A stretch of DNA of 36,226 nucleotides from Azospirillaceae bacterium (GTDB lineage Bacteria; Pseudomonadota; Alphaproteobacteria; Azospirillales; Azospirillaceae), in assembly GCA_028281465.1 (NCBI GenBank), contig JANQJV010000298.1, positions 1-36,226 of the forward strand. The letters run 5' to 3'. Made by a program: the position numbers and the translations under genes. Below, one piece after another: positions 14,935 to 26,375 of this stretch (positions within the stretch are counted from its first letter, which is position 1; every line of letters begins with the position of its first letter). The notes beneath the pieces are model-generated. The model ran no database searches and was not told where the DNA came from. It was given only the letters and a program-made list of their open reading frames with translations.

Positions 14935-16464
14935 GTGAAAGTTGGTCTCATGGAATTGCTGCAGGTTGCCGACGCGGTCGCGCGGGAGAAAAGCATCGAT
15001 CGGGAGGAGGTTCTGGATGCCATGGAGCTGGCGATCCAGAAAGCCGGTCGCTCCAAATACGGCCACGAGCATGACATCCGGGCGCGGATCGACCGGCGCA
15101 GCGGCGACATCCAGCTCATGCGCTACCTCGAAGTGGTCGAGAACGATGAAGCGGTCGAGAACGAGATCACCCAGGTCACCCTGGATCGGGCCAAACGAAA
15201 GAAGCCTGATGCGAAAGTCGGCGATCATCTGATCGACATCCTGCCGCCAATCGATTTCGGCCGCATCGCCGCCCAGACCGCCAAACAGGTCATCGTACAG
15301 CGTGTGCGCGACGCGGAGCGCCGGCGCCAATACAACGAATACAAGGATCGAGTCGGCGAAGTGGTCAATGGCTTGGTCAAAAGAGTCGAATACGGCAATG
15401 TAACGGTGGACCTGGGGCGTGCAGAGGCGATCCTGCGCCGTGACGAGTTGCTACCGCGCGAACACTTCAAGAACGGTGACCGGGTACGGGCGTTAATTTA
15501 CGACGTCCGCGACGAGGCGCGTGGACCGCAGATTTTCCTATCGCGCACCCATCCGGTGTTCATGGCCCGCCTGTTCACCCAAGAGGTGCCCGAAATCTAC
15601 GACGGCATCATCGAGATCAAGGCCGTGGCACGGGATCCGGGCAGCCGCGCCAAGATTGCGGTGTTGTCACACGACAGCGCCATCGACCCGGTCGGTGCCT
15701 GTGTGGGCATGCGCGGCAGTCGCGTGCAGGCCGTGGTTGGTGAGCTGCAGGGTGAGAAAATCGACATCATTCCGTGGTCGCCCGATGCGGCGACGTTCGT
15801 CGTCAATGCATTGGCGCCGGCCGAGGTCGCCAAGGTGGTGCTGGACGAAGACAACAACCGCATCGAAGTGGTGGTGCCGGACGAGCAGTTGAGCCTGGCC
15901 ATCGGCCGGCGCGGCCAAAACGTGCGCCTAGCGTCCATGTTGACCGGTTGGGATATTGACATCCTCACCGAAGCCGAGGAATCGGAACGGCGCAATGAAG
16001 AGCTCAAGACCCGGTCTAATATGTTCATGGAAGCCCTCGATGTGGATGATGTCATCGCCCATCTTCTGGTGGCCGAGGGTTTCACGTCGCTTGAGGAGGT
16101 TGCCTTCGTCGATCCGGCGGAACTAACCGAGATCGAAGGGTTCGATGCCGATGTCGCCGCCGAGCTGATCAACCGGGCTCAGGTATCACTGGAGGAACAG
16201 AACCGGGTGTTCAACGAGCGTCGCGTGGAGCTCGGCGTGGACGACGAGGTGGCGGAAATCAGCGGTTTGCAGCCGTCTCTTTTGGTGAAACTGGGTGAGA
16301 ATGGGGTTAAGACCATCGACGATCTGGGCGATCTCGCTGGCGACGAATTGCGCGAAATCTGCGGCAAAGAAGGGCCTTCGGAGGAAGAGGCCAATGCCAT
16401 CATCATGGCCGCACGGGCCCATTGGTTCGCCGACGATCCGGCCAGCTCGGCCGGAGCGCAGTGA
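14935..16464 (+). CDS. nusA: Transcription termination/antitermination factor NusA
   Basis: A 509-residue RNA polymerase-binding factor controlling pausing, termination and antitermination. The N-terminal domain has ELLQVADAVAREKSIDREEVLDAMELAIQKA; the S1 domain follows (about 135-200, VGEVVNGLVKRVEYGNVTVDLGRAEAIL), then two KH domains (ARDPGSRAKIAV..., CVGMRGSRVQAVVGELQGEKIDIIPW and LAIGRRGQNVRLAS). The C-terminus carries two acidic helix-hairpin-helix repeats (LEEVAFVDPAELTEIEGFD and IDDLGDLAGDELREICGKEG), as in E. coli and many proteobacteria. GTG 14935 is supported by AGGACGG six bases upstream; ATG 14950 is an alternative. Confidence 0.95.
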   Translation: MKVGLMELLQVADAVAREKSIDREEVLDAMELAIQKAGRSKYGHEHDIRARIDRRSGDIQLMRYLEVVENDEAVENEITQVTLDRAKRKKPDAKVGDHLIDILPPIDFGRIAAQTAKQVIVQRVRDAERRRQYNEYKDRVGEVVNGLVKRVEYGNVTVDLGRAEAILRRDELLPREHFKNGDRVRALIYDVRDEARGPQIFLSRTHPVFMARLFTQEVPEIYDGIIEIKAVARDPGSRAKIAVLSHDSAIDPVGACVGMRGSRVQAVVGELQGEKIDIIPWSPDAATFVVNALAPAEVAKVVLDEDNNRIEVVVPDEQLSLAIGRRGQNVRLASMLTGWDIDILTEAEESERRNEELKTRSNMFMEALDVDDVIAHLLVAEGFTSLEEVAFVDPAELTEIEGFDADVAAELINRAQVSLEEQNRVFNERRVELGVDDEVAEISGLQPSLLVKLGENGVKTIDDLGDLAGDELREICGKEGPSEEEANAIIMAARAHWFADDPASSAGAQ

Positions 16465-16496
16465 GCCGGCCGTGAGACAGAAGAGCCAGGTGCACG

Positions 16497-17198
16497 GTGA
16501 GCCGCGTCATGGTTGCCGAACCGCCTGCCCAAGGGCCCGAGTCGCCGCCGGCAAAAGGTGGGCTGACCGGCGTCGTCGCTAAGGGCGGCCCGCAACGCCG
16601 TTGCTTGGTGACTGCACAGGTCTTGCCGCGCGACGATATGCTGCGGTTCGTCATCGGTCCAGATCAGCAGGTTGTGCCGGATGTGGACGGGACGCTGCCG
16701 GGACGTGGATACTGGTTGGTGTGCGACCGCGGCGTTCTGGATAAGGCGGTGCGCAAGCGCCTGTTCAGCCGTGCGGCACGGCAGCCGGTGCAGTGTCCGT
16801 CTGATCTGGCCGATCGTGCCGCCGGCTTGCTGCGGGCCCGGTGTCTCGGCCTGATCGGCATGGCACGCCGCGCTGGCCAGTTGGTTGCCGGATTCGACAA
16901 GGCGCGGGAAGCGTTACATCGGCAGCGGGTGGGGACTGCCGGCAAGCCAGCGGTGATGGTCGCCGCCAGCGATGGGGCCGATGGAGGCCGCTCGGCGCTG
17001 GCCGGTTTGGCTCCCCACCTCCCAGTCGTCGATCGCTTTTCGGCGGCCGAACTGGGGCGCGTGCTCGGTCGGGCACGTACGGTGCATATGGTCATCGCGG
17101 ACGGCCGGTTGGCGCAGCGCCTGCTGACGAAGACCGCGTGTTTCGATAAACTCAGGGGTTTGGATGGCGGCACGTTTGGGGCTGATCCAGCGGACTGA
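16497..17198 (+). CDS. YlxR (DUF448) RNA-binding protein fused to an L7Ae-like domain
   Basis: A 233-residue protein. Residues about 32-100 form the YlxR/DUF448 nucleic-acid-binding domain ([45 protein letters not shown]). The C-terminal half ([23 protein letters not shown] onward) resembles the ribosomal L7Ae/L30e-like domain fused to YlxR in alphaproteobacteria; in Firmicutes these are two separate genes at the same operon position. It lies between nusA and infB as usual. YlxR has been linked to transcription regulation and RNase P in other bacteria; the role here is not established. The start is GTG 16497 or ATG 16509. Confidence 0.88.
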   Translation: MSRVMVAEPPAQGPESPPAKGGLTGVVAKGGPQRRCLVTAQVLPRDDMLRFVIGPDQQVVPDVDGTLPGRGYWLVCDRGVLDKAVRKRLFSRAARQPVQCPSDLADRAAGLLRARCLGLIGMARRAGQLVAGFDKAREALHRQRVGTAGKPAVMVAASDGADGGRSALAGLAPHLPVVDRFSAAELGRVLGRARTVHMVIADGRLAQRLLTKTACFDKLRGLDGGTFGADPAD

Positions 17199-17220
17199 CG
17201 CACAACATCGCCGGAAGGAT

Positions 17221-19941
17221 ATGACGGAAAGCAACGACCAGGAACGCAAGAAAGTCCTTCACCTGTCGCCAGGCAAGGGCAAGCTTGAGCTGAAGAAAAC
17301 CGTCGATGCTGGCTCGGTCCGCCAGAGTTTTTCGCACGGCCGCTCGAAGACTGTCACCGTCGAAGTCAAGCGGAAGCGCACCTTGGAGAAGGGAGCGGCG
17401 CCTGGCGTGGCGGATGGTGGGGCTGCTGCTCGGCGCGCCGCCGAAGGACTTCCGACGAAATCCGGCCAAGGCAAGGGGCAGCGCGGCGGAAACACGGTTC
17501 GGCAGCTCACCAAGGAAGAGCGTGAGGCGCGCGTCCGGGCTCTGAAGGGTGCCATCCAGGATAGCGGCCGGCGCGCGGCGGAAGCGCCACCGGAGGTGGT
17601 GGAGCCGGTGGAAGTGCCGGTGCCTGAGCCGGAACCGGTGCCGGAGGTGCTGGACGCCGAGACATTGCGCCGTCGTGAACTGGAGGAACTGGAGCGCATC
17701 CAGGAAGAGGAGCGCGCCCGCCAGGCCGAAGAAGAGCGACGCTTGGCCGAAGAAGCGGCCAAACGCAAGGAAGAAGAGGACCGGCGCAAGGCCGAAGGGG
17801 CCAAGCGCAAGGCCGAGGATGCGCGGCCGAAAGCGGACGAGGCGAAGGCACGTAAGCCGGCAGAGGAAGCTCGCAGGAAGCCAGGTGAACAGGCGGCCCC
17901 ACCGACCGATCGACCGGCGTCCACGGCCAAAACGGGGACCCGCGACGAGGAGGAGGAAGGGGCGCGTCGGCCGCGCAAGGGCGGCGCCAAAGGGGCCGCA
18001 GCCAAACCGGCCAAGACGCCGGCCAAGAGCAGCGAGCGGCGGCGTGGCGGCGGCAAGCTGACGGTCACTCAGGCGCTGGACGAGGATGCGCAGGAGCGGG
18101 TGCGCAGCCTGGCGGCGGTGCGTCGTGCCCGTGAACGCGAACGCCTGCGCAACCTTGGCCGCGAGGAGACCGCAAAGGTCACCCGCGAGGTGATCGTTCC
18201 GGAAGGCATCACGGTTCAGGAACTGGCCAACCGCATGGCCGAGCGCGGCGCGGATGTGATCAAGGCGTTGATGCGCATGGGCGTGATGGCCACGATCACC
18301 CAGACCATCGATGCTGATACGGCCGAATTGGTGGTTACCGAATTCGGTCACCGCATCCGCCGCATCTCCGATGCCGATGTGGAAATTGGCTTGGAAGGCG
18401 AAATGGATCAGGCCGAGCAGCTCCTGGCCCGTCCGCCGGTGGTCACCATCATGGGACACGTCGACCACGGCAAGACGTCGCTGCTGGATGCGTTGCGCGA
18501 AACCGATGTGGTTAGCCGCGAGGCCGGTGGCATCACGCAGCACATCGGCGCCTACCAGATTCAAATGTCGAGCGGTGACCGGATCACTTTCATCGATACG
18601 CCGGGTCATGCCGCCTTCACCGAGATGCGGGCTCGCGGTGCCAAGGTGACCGATGTGGTGGTGCTCGTGGTGGCCGCCGATGACGGTGTCAAGCCACAAA
18701 CCGCAGAGGCAATCCGACACGCCAAGGCGGCCAGCGTTCCCATCATCGTTGCCATCAACAAGATGGACCTGCCGGCGGCCAAGCCGGAACAGGTGCGCCA
18801 GGAGTTACTGCAGTACGACTTGGTGGTCGAAGAGATGGGGGGCGACGTGCTCACCGTGGAGGTATCTGCCAAGGCGCGCCTGAACCTGGACAAGCTGGAA
18901 GAAGCGATCCTCCTGCAGTCGGAGATTCTGGAGCTCCGTGCCAATCCAGACCGGACCGCGCGCGGTGCCGTGGTGGAAGCGCGGCTCGACCGCGGCCGTG
19001 GTGTGGTGGCCACCGTGCTCGTCCAGCACGGCACGCTCAATGTTGGTGATATCTTCGTCGCCGGCAGCGAATGGGGCCGTGTGCGTGCATTGATCAACGA
19101 CCGTGGGCAGATCGTGGAGATGGCGATCCCGGCGACTCCGGTGGAAGTGCTCGGGCTGAATGGGACCCCCGTGGCCGGCGACGAATTCGTCGTCGTTGAG
19201 AGCGAAGCGCGGGCCCGCGAGATCACCGAGTTCCGCCAACGTAAGAAGCGCGATGCCCTGGCCAAATTAACCGTTCGCTCCAGTGTGGAGCAGATGTTCA
19301 GCAAGATTCAGGAGGGCGAGGCCAAGGAACTGCCACTCGTCATCAAGGGCGATGTGCACGGGTCGATCGAGGCGATCTGCAAGGCGGTGGAGCAGCTCAC
19401 CGCGGATAACACCGAGGTCAAAGCCCGTGTGTTGCATTCCGCGGTTGGCGCCATTACAGAATCTGATGTGACTCTGGCCAACGCGTCGCATGCGTTGATG
19501 ATCGCGTTCAACGTGCGCGCCAATCCGATGGCGCGCGAGATGGCGAAACGAGACAACGTGGAAATCCGATATTATTCGGTGATCTACAATGTCATCGACG
19601 ACGTCAAGGCGCTTCTGTCGGGCATGCTCGCCCCGACCGTGCAGCAGAAGTTCATCGGTTACGCCGATATCCGCCAGGTGTTTACCATCACCAAGGTGGG
19701 CAAGGTGGCCGGTTGCATGGTCACCGAGGGTGTGGTCAAGCGTGGGGCCGGTGTGCGCCTGCTGCGCGACAACGTTGTGGTCCACGAAGGCAACCTCAAG
19801 ACGCTGAAACGTTTCAAGGAAGAAGTGCGGGATGTTCGCGAAGGCTACGAATGTGGCATGGCGTTCGAGAACTACGACAACATTCAGGTCGGTGACGTGA
19901 TCGAAGTGTTCGAGACCGAGGAGGTGGCCCGGGCGATTTGA
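17221..19941 (+). CDS. infB: Translation initiation factor IF-2
   Basis: A 906-residue GTPase that brings initiator tRNA to the 30S subunit. The N-terminus ([24 protein letters not shown]) is the alphaproteobacterial IF-2 type, followed by a long charged Lys/Glu/Arg/Ala region (about 150-280) of low complexity, then the IF2-N module ([20 protein letters not shown]). The G domain has GHVDHGKTS (about 411-419), DTPGHAAF, and NKMD (about 513), and domains II-IV follow with the usual length. ATG 17221 is preceded by GGAAGG. The stop is only four bases from the end of the convergent GNAT gene, with no terminator visible between them. Confidence 0.96.
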   Translation: MTESNDQERKKVLHLSPGKGKLELKKTVDAGSVRQSFSHGRSKTVTVEVKRKRTLEKGAAPGVADGGAAARRAAEGLPTKSGQGKGQRGGNTVRQLTKEEREARVRALKGAIQDSGRRAAEAPPEVVEPVEVPVPEPEPVPEVLDAETLRRRELEELERIQEEERARQAEEERRLAEEAAKRKEEEDRRKAEGAKRKAEDARPKADEAKARKPAEEARRKPGEQAAPPTDRPASTAKTGTRDEEEEGARRPRKGGAKGAAAKPAKTPAKSSERRRGGGKLTVTQALDEDAQERVRSLAAVRRARERERLRNLGREETAKVTREVIVPEGITVQELANRMAERGADVIKALMRMGVMATITQTIDADTAELVVTEFGHRIRRISDADVEIGLEGEMDQAEQLLARPPVVTIMGHVDHGKTSLLDALRETDVVSREAGGITQHIGAYQIQMSSGDRITFIDTPGHAAFTEMRARGAKVTDVVVLVVAADDGVKPQTAEAIRHAKAASVPIIVAINKMDLPAAKPEQVRQELLQYDLVVEEMGGDVLTVEVSAKARLNLDKLEEAILLQSEILELRANPDRTARGAVVEARLDRGRGVVATVLVQHGTLNVGDIFVAGSEWGRVRALINDRGQIVEMAIPATPVEVLGLNGTPVAGDEFVVVESEARAREITEFRQRKKRDALAKLTVRSSVEQMFSKIQEGEAKELPLVIKGDVHGSIEAICKAVEQLTADNTEVKARVLHSAVGAITESDVTLANASHALMIAFNVRANPMAREMAKRDNVEIRYYSVIYNVIDDVKALLSGMLAPTVQQKFIGYADIRQVFTITKVGKVAGCMVTEGVVKRGAGVRLLRDNVVVHEGNLKTLKRFKEEVRDVREGYECGMAFENYDNIQVGDVIEVFETEEVARAI

Positions 19942-19945
19942 CCGG

Positions 19946-20782
19946 TTAGCCGAGGGCCTGCGAGGCGATGGCGATCAAGCGCCGGCGATCGCCGGGCAGG
20001 CTGGCCGCGCCGCGCAGCATCATCGGATCGGTGGAGACATGCGTCATCCCACCGGCTTGCAGCCATGACGGAAGGTCGCCATGCCGGGCGAACACATCGA
20101 TGCGCACCGCGTGGGTGCGGTCTTTAGCCAAGCCGGCAATGAGCATCCGAGCGGCCAGGGCATCTGGGGCGACGAGCGGCCCGATGACGGTGGGAGTGCG
20201 CGGGCTACCGGGCACAGCGAGTCCATAGCCGGAATACTGTCCGTTGTGGCTGAGCAGTAGGCGGCGATCGGCGCGGCCGAACAGCGCGGTGAGGAGGTGC
20301 CGGCGGTCAAGGCCGGTGGCGGCGGCGTCGAGGGACACGAGGGTGTCCAGATCGCCAGGCGTGGCCTCGGCCAGGTGACCATCCGGTGGGGAAGCGACCT
20401 CGAGTGGGCCAATATACTTATGTATTTGGTCGACCGCGAGGTAGCCGAGCTTGCGGTAGAGTGGCCGGCCCATGGGGGTGGCGAACAAGCATGTGATGTC
20501 TTCGGTGCCGCCGTCGTGCAGATGGGCCATGAGTCGCGTGGCCAAGCCGCGTCGGCCATGGTCGCGGCGCACGACGAGCAAGCCAATGGTGGCGTAAGCT
20601 GGGTGGTACCGGGTCAGGAAGCCACAGGCGGCAAGCCCGCCATCCGGTGCATCCAAGCCCCAAACGTCGGCGATCTGCAACATGAGGTGCCAGCGCAGGC
20701 TGTCTGCATCCCAGCTTCGATCCGCGGCCAAGACCAGGCAGGCCGGCAGGTCGGCGGTTGATAGGCGGCGAAACGGCGGCAT
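19946..20782 (-). CDS. GNAT acetyltransferase with C-terminal Acetyltransf_18-like domain
   Basis: A 278-residue protein starting at ATG 20782 (MPPFRRLSTADLPAC). The frame is open upstream on this strand, but that part overlaps the divergent GST gene and shows no homology. Residues 1-140 form a GNAT N-acyltransferase domain; the acetyl-CoA loop is VVRRDHGRRGLATRLM, and AATPMGRPLYRKLGY-like sequence follows as FATPMGRPLYRKLGYLAVD. The C-terminal half resembles the second domain of YitH-type two-domain GNATs. The substrate is unknown. It lies opposite to the surrounding operon, inserted between infB and rbfA, with only 30 bases separating it from the GST start. Confidence 0.8.
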   Translation of the reverse strand: MPPFRRLSTADLPACLVLAADRSWDADSLRWHLMLQIADVWGLDAPDGGLAACGFLTRYHPAYATIGLLVVRRDHGRRGLATRLMAHLHDGGTEDITCLFATPMGRPLYRKLGYLAVDQIHKYIGPLEVASPPDGHLAEATPGDLDTLVSLDAAATGLDRRHLLTALFGRADRRLLLSHNGQYSGYGLAVPGSPRTPTVIGPLVAPDALAARMLIAGLAKDRTHAVRIDVFARHGDLPSWLQAGGMTHVSTDPMMLRGAASLPGDRRRLIAIASQALG

Positions 20783-20812
20783 GGCGGGAAAACGACAATC
20801 ATTGAGTGGGCT

Positions 20813-21478
20813 ATGACCTATACGCTGTATACGAGCCGTCGCACGAGCGGAATGGCCATCGACTGTCTGTTGGCTCTGATCGGTGCGCGATATGACAAGA
20901 CTGTGCTCGATCTGCGCGCGGGTGAGCAAAACGGCGCGGCCTATCGCCGTGTCAACCCGACCGGCAAGGTGCCAGCCTTGGTCTTGCCTGATGGCCAAGT
21001 GGTCACTGAATCTGCGGCCATCATCCTAACGCTGGCGGACCGCCACCCTGAGGCCGGGCTTTTGCCACCAGCCGGAACACCGGCGCGCTGGACGGCGTAT
21101 CGCTGGCTCATGGTCCTGACCAGCGAGGTGTATCCGATGATTGAGATCGTCGATTTTCCTGAACGCTTTGCACCGCGCGAAGATGGACGGGCGGAGGCGT
21201 TACGCGATCGGGCCATGGCGCGATTCTTGGACCGTTTGGTTTTGATCGAGGCAGCGGTGGCCGGGTCGCCATGGTTCCTTTCGGATGGGCCGGGCGCACT
21301 CGACATCTACTTGGCGAACATGACCGAGTGGAGCGTCGATCCGGAATGGCGCCGCACCCATCTACCGAAAGCCGTGGCGATCGTCTCGGCCTTGACGCGG
21401 CATCCGGTCGTCGGACCGATCTGGCGGGAGAGTTTTTCCGCGGTGGCGGGGCCGGTCGGGCCCGGAGGACCTTTGTGA
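20813..21478 (+). CDS. Glutathione S-transferase family protein
   Basis: A 221-residue GST. The N-terminal thioredoxin-like domain has YTLYTSRRTSGMAIDCLLALIGA, with the glutathione-binding turn NPTGKVPALVLPDGQVVTESAAI (cis-proline and SNAIL-like ESA motif). The C-terminal helical domain contains DGPGALDIYLANM, the usual N-capping region near GD..T.AD. The active-site residue is probably one of the serines at 8-12 (TSRRTS). The substrate is unknown; detoxification or a metabolic isomerase/dehalogenase role are both possible. It lies 19 bases before rbfA and is probably co-transcribed with it. Confidence 0.85.
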   Translation: MTYTLYTSRRTSGMAIDCLLALIGARYDKTVLDLRAGEQNGAAYRRVNPTGKVPALVLPDGQVVTESAAIILTLADRHPEAGLLPPAGTPARWTAYRWLMVLTSEVYPMIEIVDFPERFAPREDGRAEALRDRAMARFLDRLVLIEAAVAGSPWFLSDGPGALDIYLANMTEWSVDPEWRRTHLPKAVAIVSALTRHPVVGPIWRESFSAVAGPVGPGGPL

Positions 21479-21497
21479 GACAGAGGGAGACGAGAGA

Positions 21498-21992
21498 ATG
21501 GTGAGCCGGTCCAGCCGCCACGCCGTGGCCGCCGACCGAATGCACCGGCACCTGCGGGTCGGCGAAGAGTTGCGCCATGCCCTGGCCGATTTGCTTCAGC
21601 GCGGCCGGTTTCGCGACCCTGAACTGAGCGCGCTCAATGTGACGATCACCGAGGTTCGCCTGAGCCCGGATCTGCGCAATGCGGTCGCCTTCATCGCGCC
21701 GTTCAACCACGGTGATCGGGAACCGGTTCTGGCTGCACTGCGGCGGGCGGCGCCGCACCTGCGTGGCGAACTGGCACGCGCCGTGCGGCTCAAATATGCG
21801 CCAACGTTGAGTTTCCAGCCTGACGAGTCGTTTGACTATGCCGAGCGGATTGACGCCGTGCTGCGCAGGCCCGAGGTGGCCAAGGACCTGTCGGGCACGA
21901 CTGAAACGGGGCGAACGACCGGGGGGACCGGTGTCGACGACATGGACGCCGCCGGCGCCCCGCAGCGGCAGGATGAAGGGGCGGAAAGGTGA
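21498..21992 (+). CDS. rbfA: Ribosome-binding factor A
   Basis: A 164-residue cold-shock and 30S maturation factor. The KH-like fold is evident from RVGEELRHALADLLQRG, LSALNVTITEVRLSPDLRNAVAFIAP and LRGELARAVRLKYAPTLSFQPDESFDYAERIDAVLRR. The C-terminal 35 residues form a Gly/Thr/Asp-rich low-complexity tail beyond the conserved domain. GGAGACGAG precedes ATG 21498. The stop overlaps the truB start (GTGA at 21989-21992). Confidence 0.93.
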   Translation: MVSRSSRHAVAADRMHRHLRVGEELRHALADLLQRGRFRDPELSALNVTITEVRLSPDLRNAVAFIAPFNHGDREPVLAALRRAAPHLRGELARAVRLKYAPTLSFQPDESFDYAERIDAVLRRPEVAKDLSGTTETGRTTGGTGVDDMDAAGAPQRQDEGAER

Positions 21993-22930
21993 GACGCCGG
22001 CGCAAGGGACGGCCTGTGCACGGTTGGCTGGTGCTGGACAAGCCGGTCGGCATGACTTCGACCCAAGCGCTGTCGCGGGTCAGGCAGGTGTTTGAGGCCG
22101 AAAAGGCGGGGCACGCGGGCACGCTAGACCCCTTGGCGACCGGCGTGTTGCCCGTGGCGTTCGGCGAGGCCACCAAGACCATCCCGTTGATCCAAGACGG
22201 GACCAAGGTGTACAATTTCAGAATCCGCTGGGGCGAACAACGCAGCACCGACGATGCCGAGGGCGACGTGATCGCCCGGTCGCCGCACCGTCCGGACGCG
22301 ACGGCCATCCGGAGCGCGTTGGCACGCTTCGTTGGTGAGATCGAGCAGGTGCCGCCGCAGTATTCGGCCATCAAGCTTGATGGCGAACGAGCTTACGATC
22401 TGGCGCGCGATGGTGAGGTGGTCAACTTGGCGCCGCGTTTGGTGTGGATCGGGCGGTTCGATCTTGCCGCGTGTATCGACGAGGACAATGCCGATTTCCG
22501 AGTGGAATGCGGTAAAGGCACCTACATGCGGGCGCTTGCCCGGGATGTTGCGCTGGCCTTGGAGACCCGTGGCCATGTTGCACAGCTTCGCCGCTTGCAG
22601 GTGGGGCCAATGTCGGAGGCGCAGGCGATAACACTTGACCAGCTTAAAGAAATCACCGACAAAGAAAGCTTGGATAGGCTCTTGCTTCCCATCGAGACCG
22701 TGCTGGACGACATCCCGGCTCTGGTTTTGACCGACGGGGAAGCTCAACGGCTTCGGCTGGGCCAATCGGTTGCTCTCCTGCAACGGCAAGATCGTGAGCG
22801 GCTGGACCCTCTGGTACGGGCCGGTGTTGTGGACGATGCCACGACCCTGGCCATGTGGCATGGCCGGCCCGTGGCTTTGATCCGATTGGAGGGCGCCGAA
22901 GTCCGCCCGGTCCGAGTCTTGAACCTATGA
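21989..22930 (+). CDS. truB: tRNA pseudouridine-55 synthase TruB
   Basis: Makes pseudouridine at position 55 of the T-psi-C loop in tRNAs. The 313-residue protein starts at a GTG overlapping the rbfA stop. Motifs: HGWLVLDKPVGMTSTQAL, the catalytic GHAGTLDPLATGVLP with Asp at about residue 47, TKTIPLIQDGTKVYNF, VPPQYSAIKLDGERAYDLAR, and VECGKGTYMRALARDVA. The C-terminal PUA-like region (residues about 245-313) is present. Position between rbfA and rpsO is the standard order. Confidence 0.95.
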   Translation: MRRRRKGRPVHGWLVLDKPVGMTSTQALSRVRQVFEAEKAGHAGTLDPLATGVLPVAFGEATKTIPLIQDGTKVYNFRIRWGEQRSTDDAEGDVIARSPHRPDATAIRSALARFVGEIEQVPPQYSAIKLDGERAYDLARDGEVVNLAPRLVWIGRFDLAACIDEDNADFRVECGKGTYMRALARDVALALETRGHVAQLRRLQVGPMSEAQAITLDQLKEITDKESLDRLLLPIETVLDDIPALVLTDGEAQRLRLGQSVALLQRQDRERLDPLVRAGVVDDATTLAMWHGRPVALIRLEGAEVRPVRVLNL

Positions 22931-22968
22931 GCCAATGGTGAAATCGCGAACGCTATGGGGATCCAGCG

Positions 22969-23238
22969 ATGTCGATAACGCCGGAGCGCAAAGCCGCTCT
23001 GATCGAAGAATATTCGACCAAACCCGGAGACACCGGGTCTCCGGAAGTTCAGGTGGCCATCCTGACAGAACGGATCAGCAATCTTACCGAGCATTTGAAG
23101 GTCCATGGCAAGGACTTCCATTCGCGGCGCGGGCTGCTGGTTATGGTTGGTCAGAGGCGGCAATTGCTCGATTATCTCAAGCGCAAGGAAGTTGGCCGCT
23201 ACGAGTCGCTGATTCGGAGCTTGGGTCTGCGCCGCTGA
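22969..23238 (+). CDS. rpsO: 30S ribosomal protein S15
   Basis: An 89-residue protein of the usual length that binds 16S rRNA helix 22 early in 30S assembly. Family signatures: [68 protein letters not shown]. The S15 mRNA leader is an autoregulatory site in many bacteria; the short 38-base interval from truB leaves limited room for one, and none was resolved here. Confidence 0.97.
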   Translation: MSITPERKAALIEEYSTKPGDTGSPEVQVAILTERISNLTEHLKVHGKDFHSRRGLLVMVGQRRQLLDYLKRKEVGRYESLIRSLGLRR

Positions 23239-23287
23239 CCGCCGGGCGCGCCGGCATGATCGGAGGCCTCCCTGTCGACGCCGTTGA

Positions 23288-23324
23288 CCAGGCAGCCGGC
23301 CCATGGCACGGGCCGGCTGCCTGG
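23288..23324 (+). promoter_or_regulatory. Perfect 15-bp hairpin between rpsO and pnp, possible RNase III processing site
   Basis: The 15-base arm 23288-23302 pairs perfectly with 23310-23324 around the loop ATGGCAC. No thymine run follows, so it is not a standard intrinsic terminator. In E. coli the rpsO-pnp interval carries an RNase III-cut hairpin through which PNPase represses its own translation. Equivalent function here is an inference from position. A short palindrome GACCACGGTGGTC follows at about 23343-23355. Confidence 0.6.
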
Positions 23325-23527
23325 TCGTGTGCGTATGGCCGGGACCACGGTGGTCGCGCCGTTCCGGGCATTGTTGGTGCGGGGGCAGTGCTCTCCTTGG
23401 GCGTGCCTCGACCCCACCTCGTTCATCGTTCACTCCATGACACAGGGGTGCCGGGTGTCGCATCGCCGTCGTTCAGACCGACGCCGCTCGTACTCCCGAA
23501 ACCCGGCAACCGGGATGGCAGGTAATC

Positions 23528-25654
<2,127 letters not shown>

Positions 25655-25820
25655 ACCGATACAAGTTGGTCGTTGGCCGTTCGTGGCATTGGGCCGGCTT
25701 ATGGGTCGGCGCGGTGCTGGCGGCGCTGCGTGCCGTCGCCGGGGCGGGCAACGGGTCTGGAAAACGCCTATGCGGTAGGCCATAAGCCGCCACCCGATGA
25801 GGGCGGGAAGGGGGTGGGAC

Positions 25821-26276
25821 GTGTCTGTTATGATGGCTGTGGCGGCCGTCTGGGCGACCGTGTTGGGCGTGGGATTGGACGTCGGGACGTCGGTCGCCGT
25901 GGCATCGGCGTTTGGCGCCGATTTGGAAGTCCGCATCACCGGGGTACGCAGTGCGAAGGGCGTGCTGCGCGTGGCCCTCTACGACGATGCCAATGATTTC
26001 CCAAAAGACGATGTGCAGGCGCGTGTGGTTCCGGCCAGGGCTGATGTCACCATTGTTCGCTTCAATGGCATTGGCCCAGGTGTGTATGCCATTGCCGCCT
26101 ATCATGATGAGAACGACAACAACGAGTTCGATTCCGGCTTTCTTGGTTTGCCCAAGGAAGCATACGGTTTCTCCAACGACGCCCGGCCGTTCTTGAGCGC
26201 ACCGCCTTTCGAACGAGCCGCGTTCGAGGTCGGGACCGGCGGAGCCATGATCGAATTCGAACTAGTCTATCCCTGA
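25821..26276 (+). CDS. Exported DUF2141 family protein
   Basis: About 151 residues if started at GTG 25821, which follows a GGGAAGGGGGTGGG stretch; ATG 25830 or 25833 are alternatives. The first 30 residues form a signal peptide (VMMAVAAVWATVLGVGL and an ASA-like cleavage site). The mature part fits DUF2141: SAKGVLRVALYDDANDFP, GPGVYAIAAYHDENDNNEFDSGFLGLPKEAYGFSND and a C-terminal beta strand. DUF2141 proteins are small beta-sandwich periplasmic or outer-surface proteins of unknown function, and the acidic DENDNNEFD run may bind metal. It follows pnp after 166 bases without a visible terminator. Confidence 0.82.
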   Translation: MSVMMAVAAVWATVLGVGLDVGTSVAVASAFGADLEVRITGVRSAKGVLRVALYDDANDFPKDDVQARVVPARADVTIVRFNGIGPGVYAIAAYHDENDNNEFDSGFLGLPKEAYGFSNDARPFLSAPPFERAAFEVGTGGAMIEFELVYP

Positions 26277-26375
26277 TCAGGACGGGCCGTCTTCCAACCT
26301 GCCCACCGAGGCCCCACCTCCAGGATTGGATGGTGGAACAAACCGCGTCCAAGCCGTTGTTGGGTGCCGTTCGAC

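Noticed and set aside
17152-18720. 522-residue - strand frame under infB
   Set aside because: Antisense shadow of the Lys/Glu/Ala-rich IF-2 N-terminal region, giving a Leu/Phe/Arg-rich translation that imitates a membrane protein.
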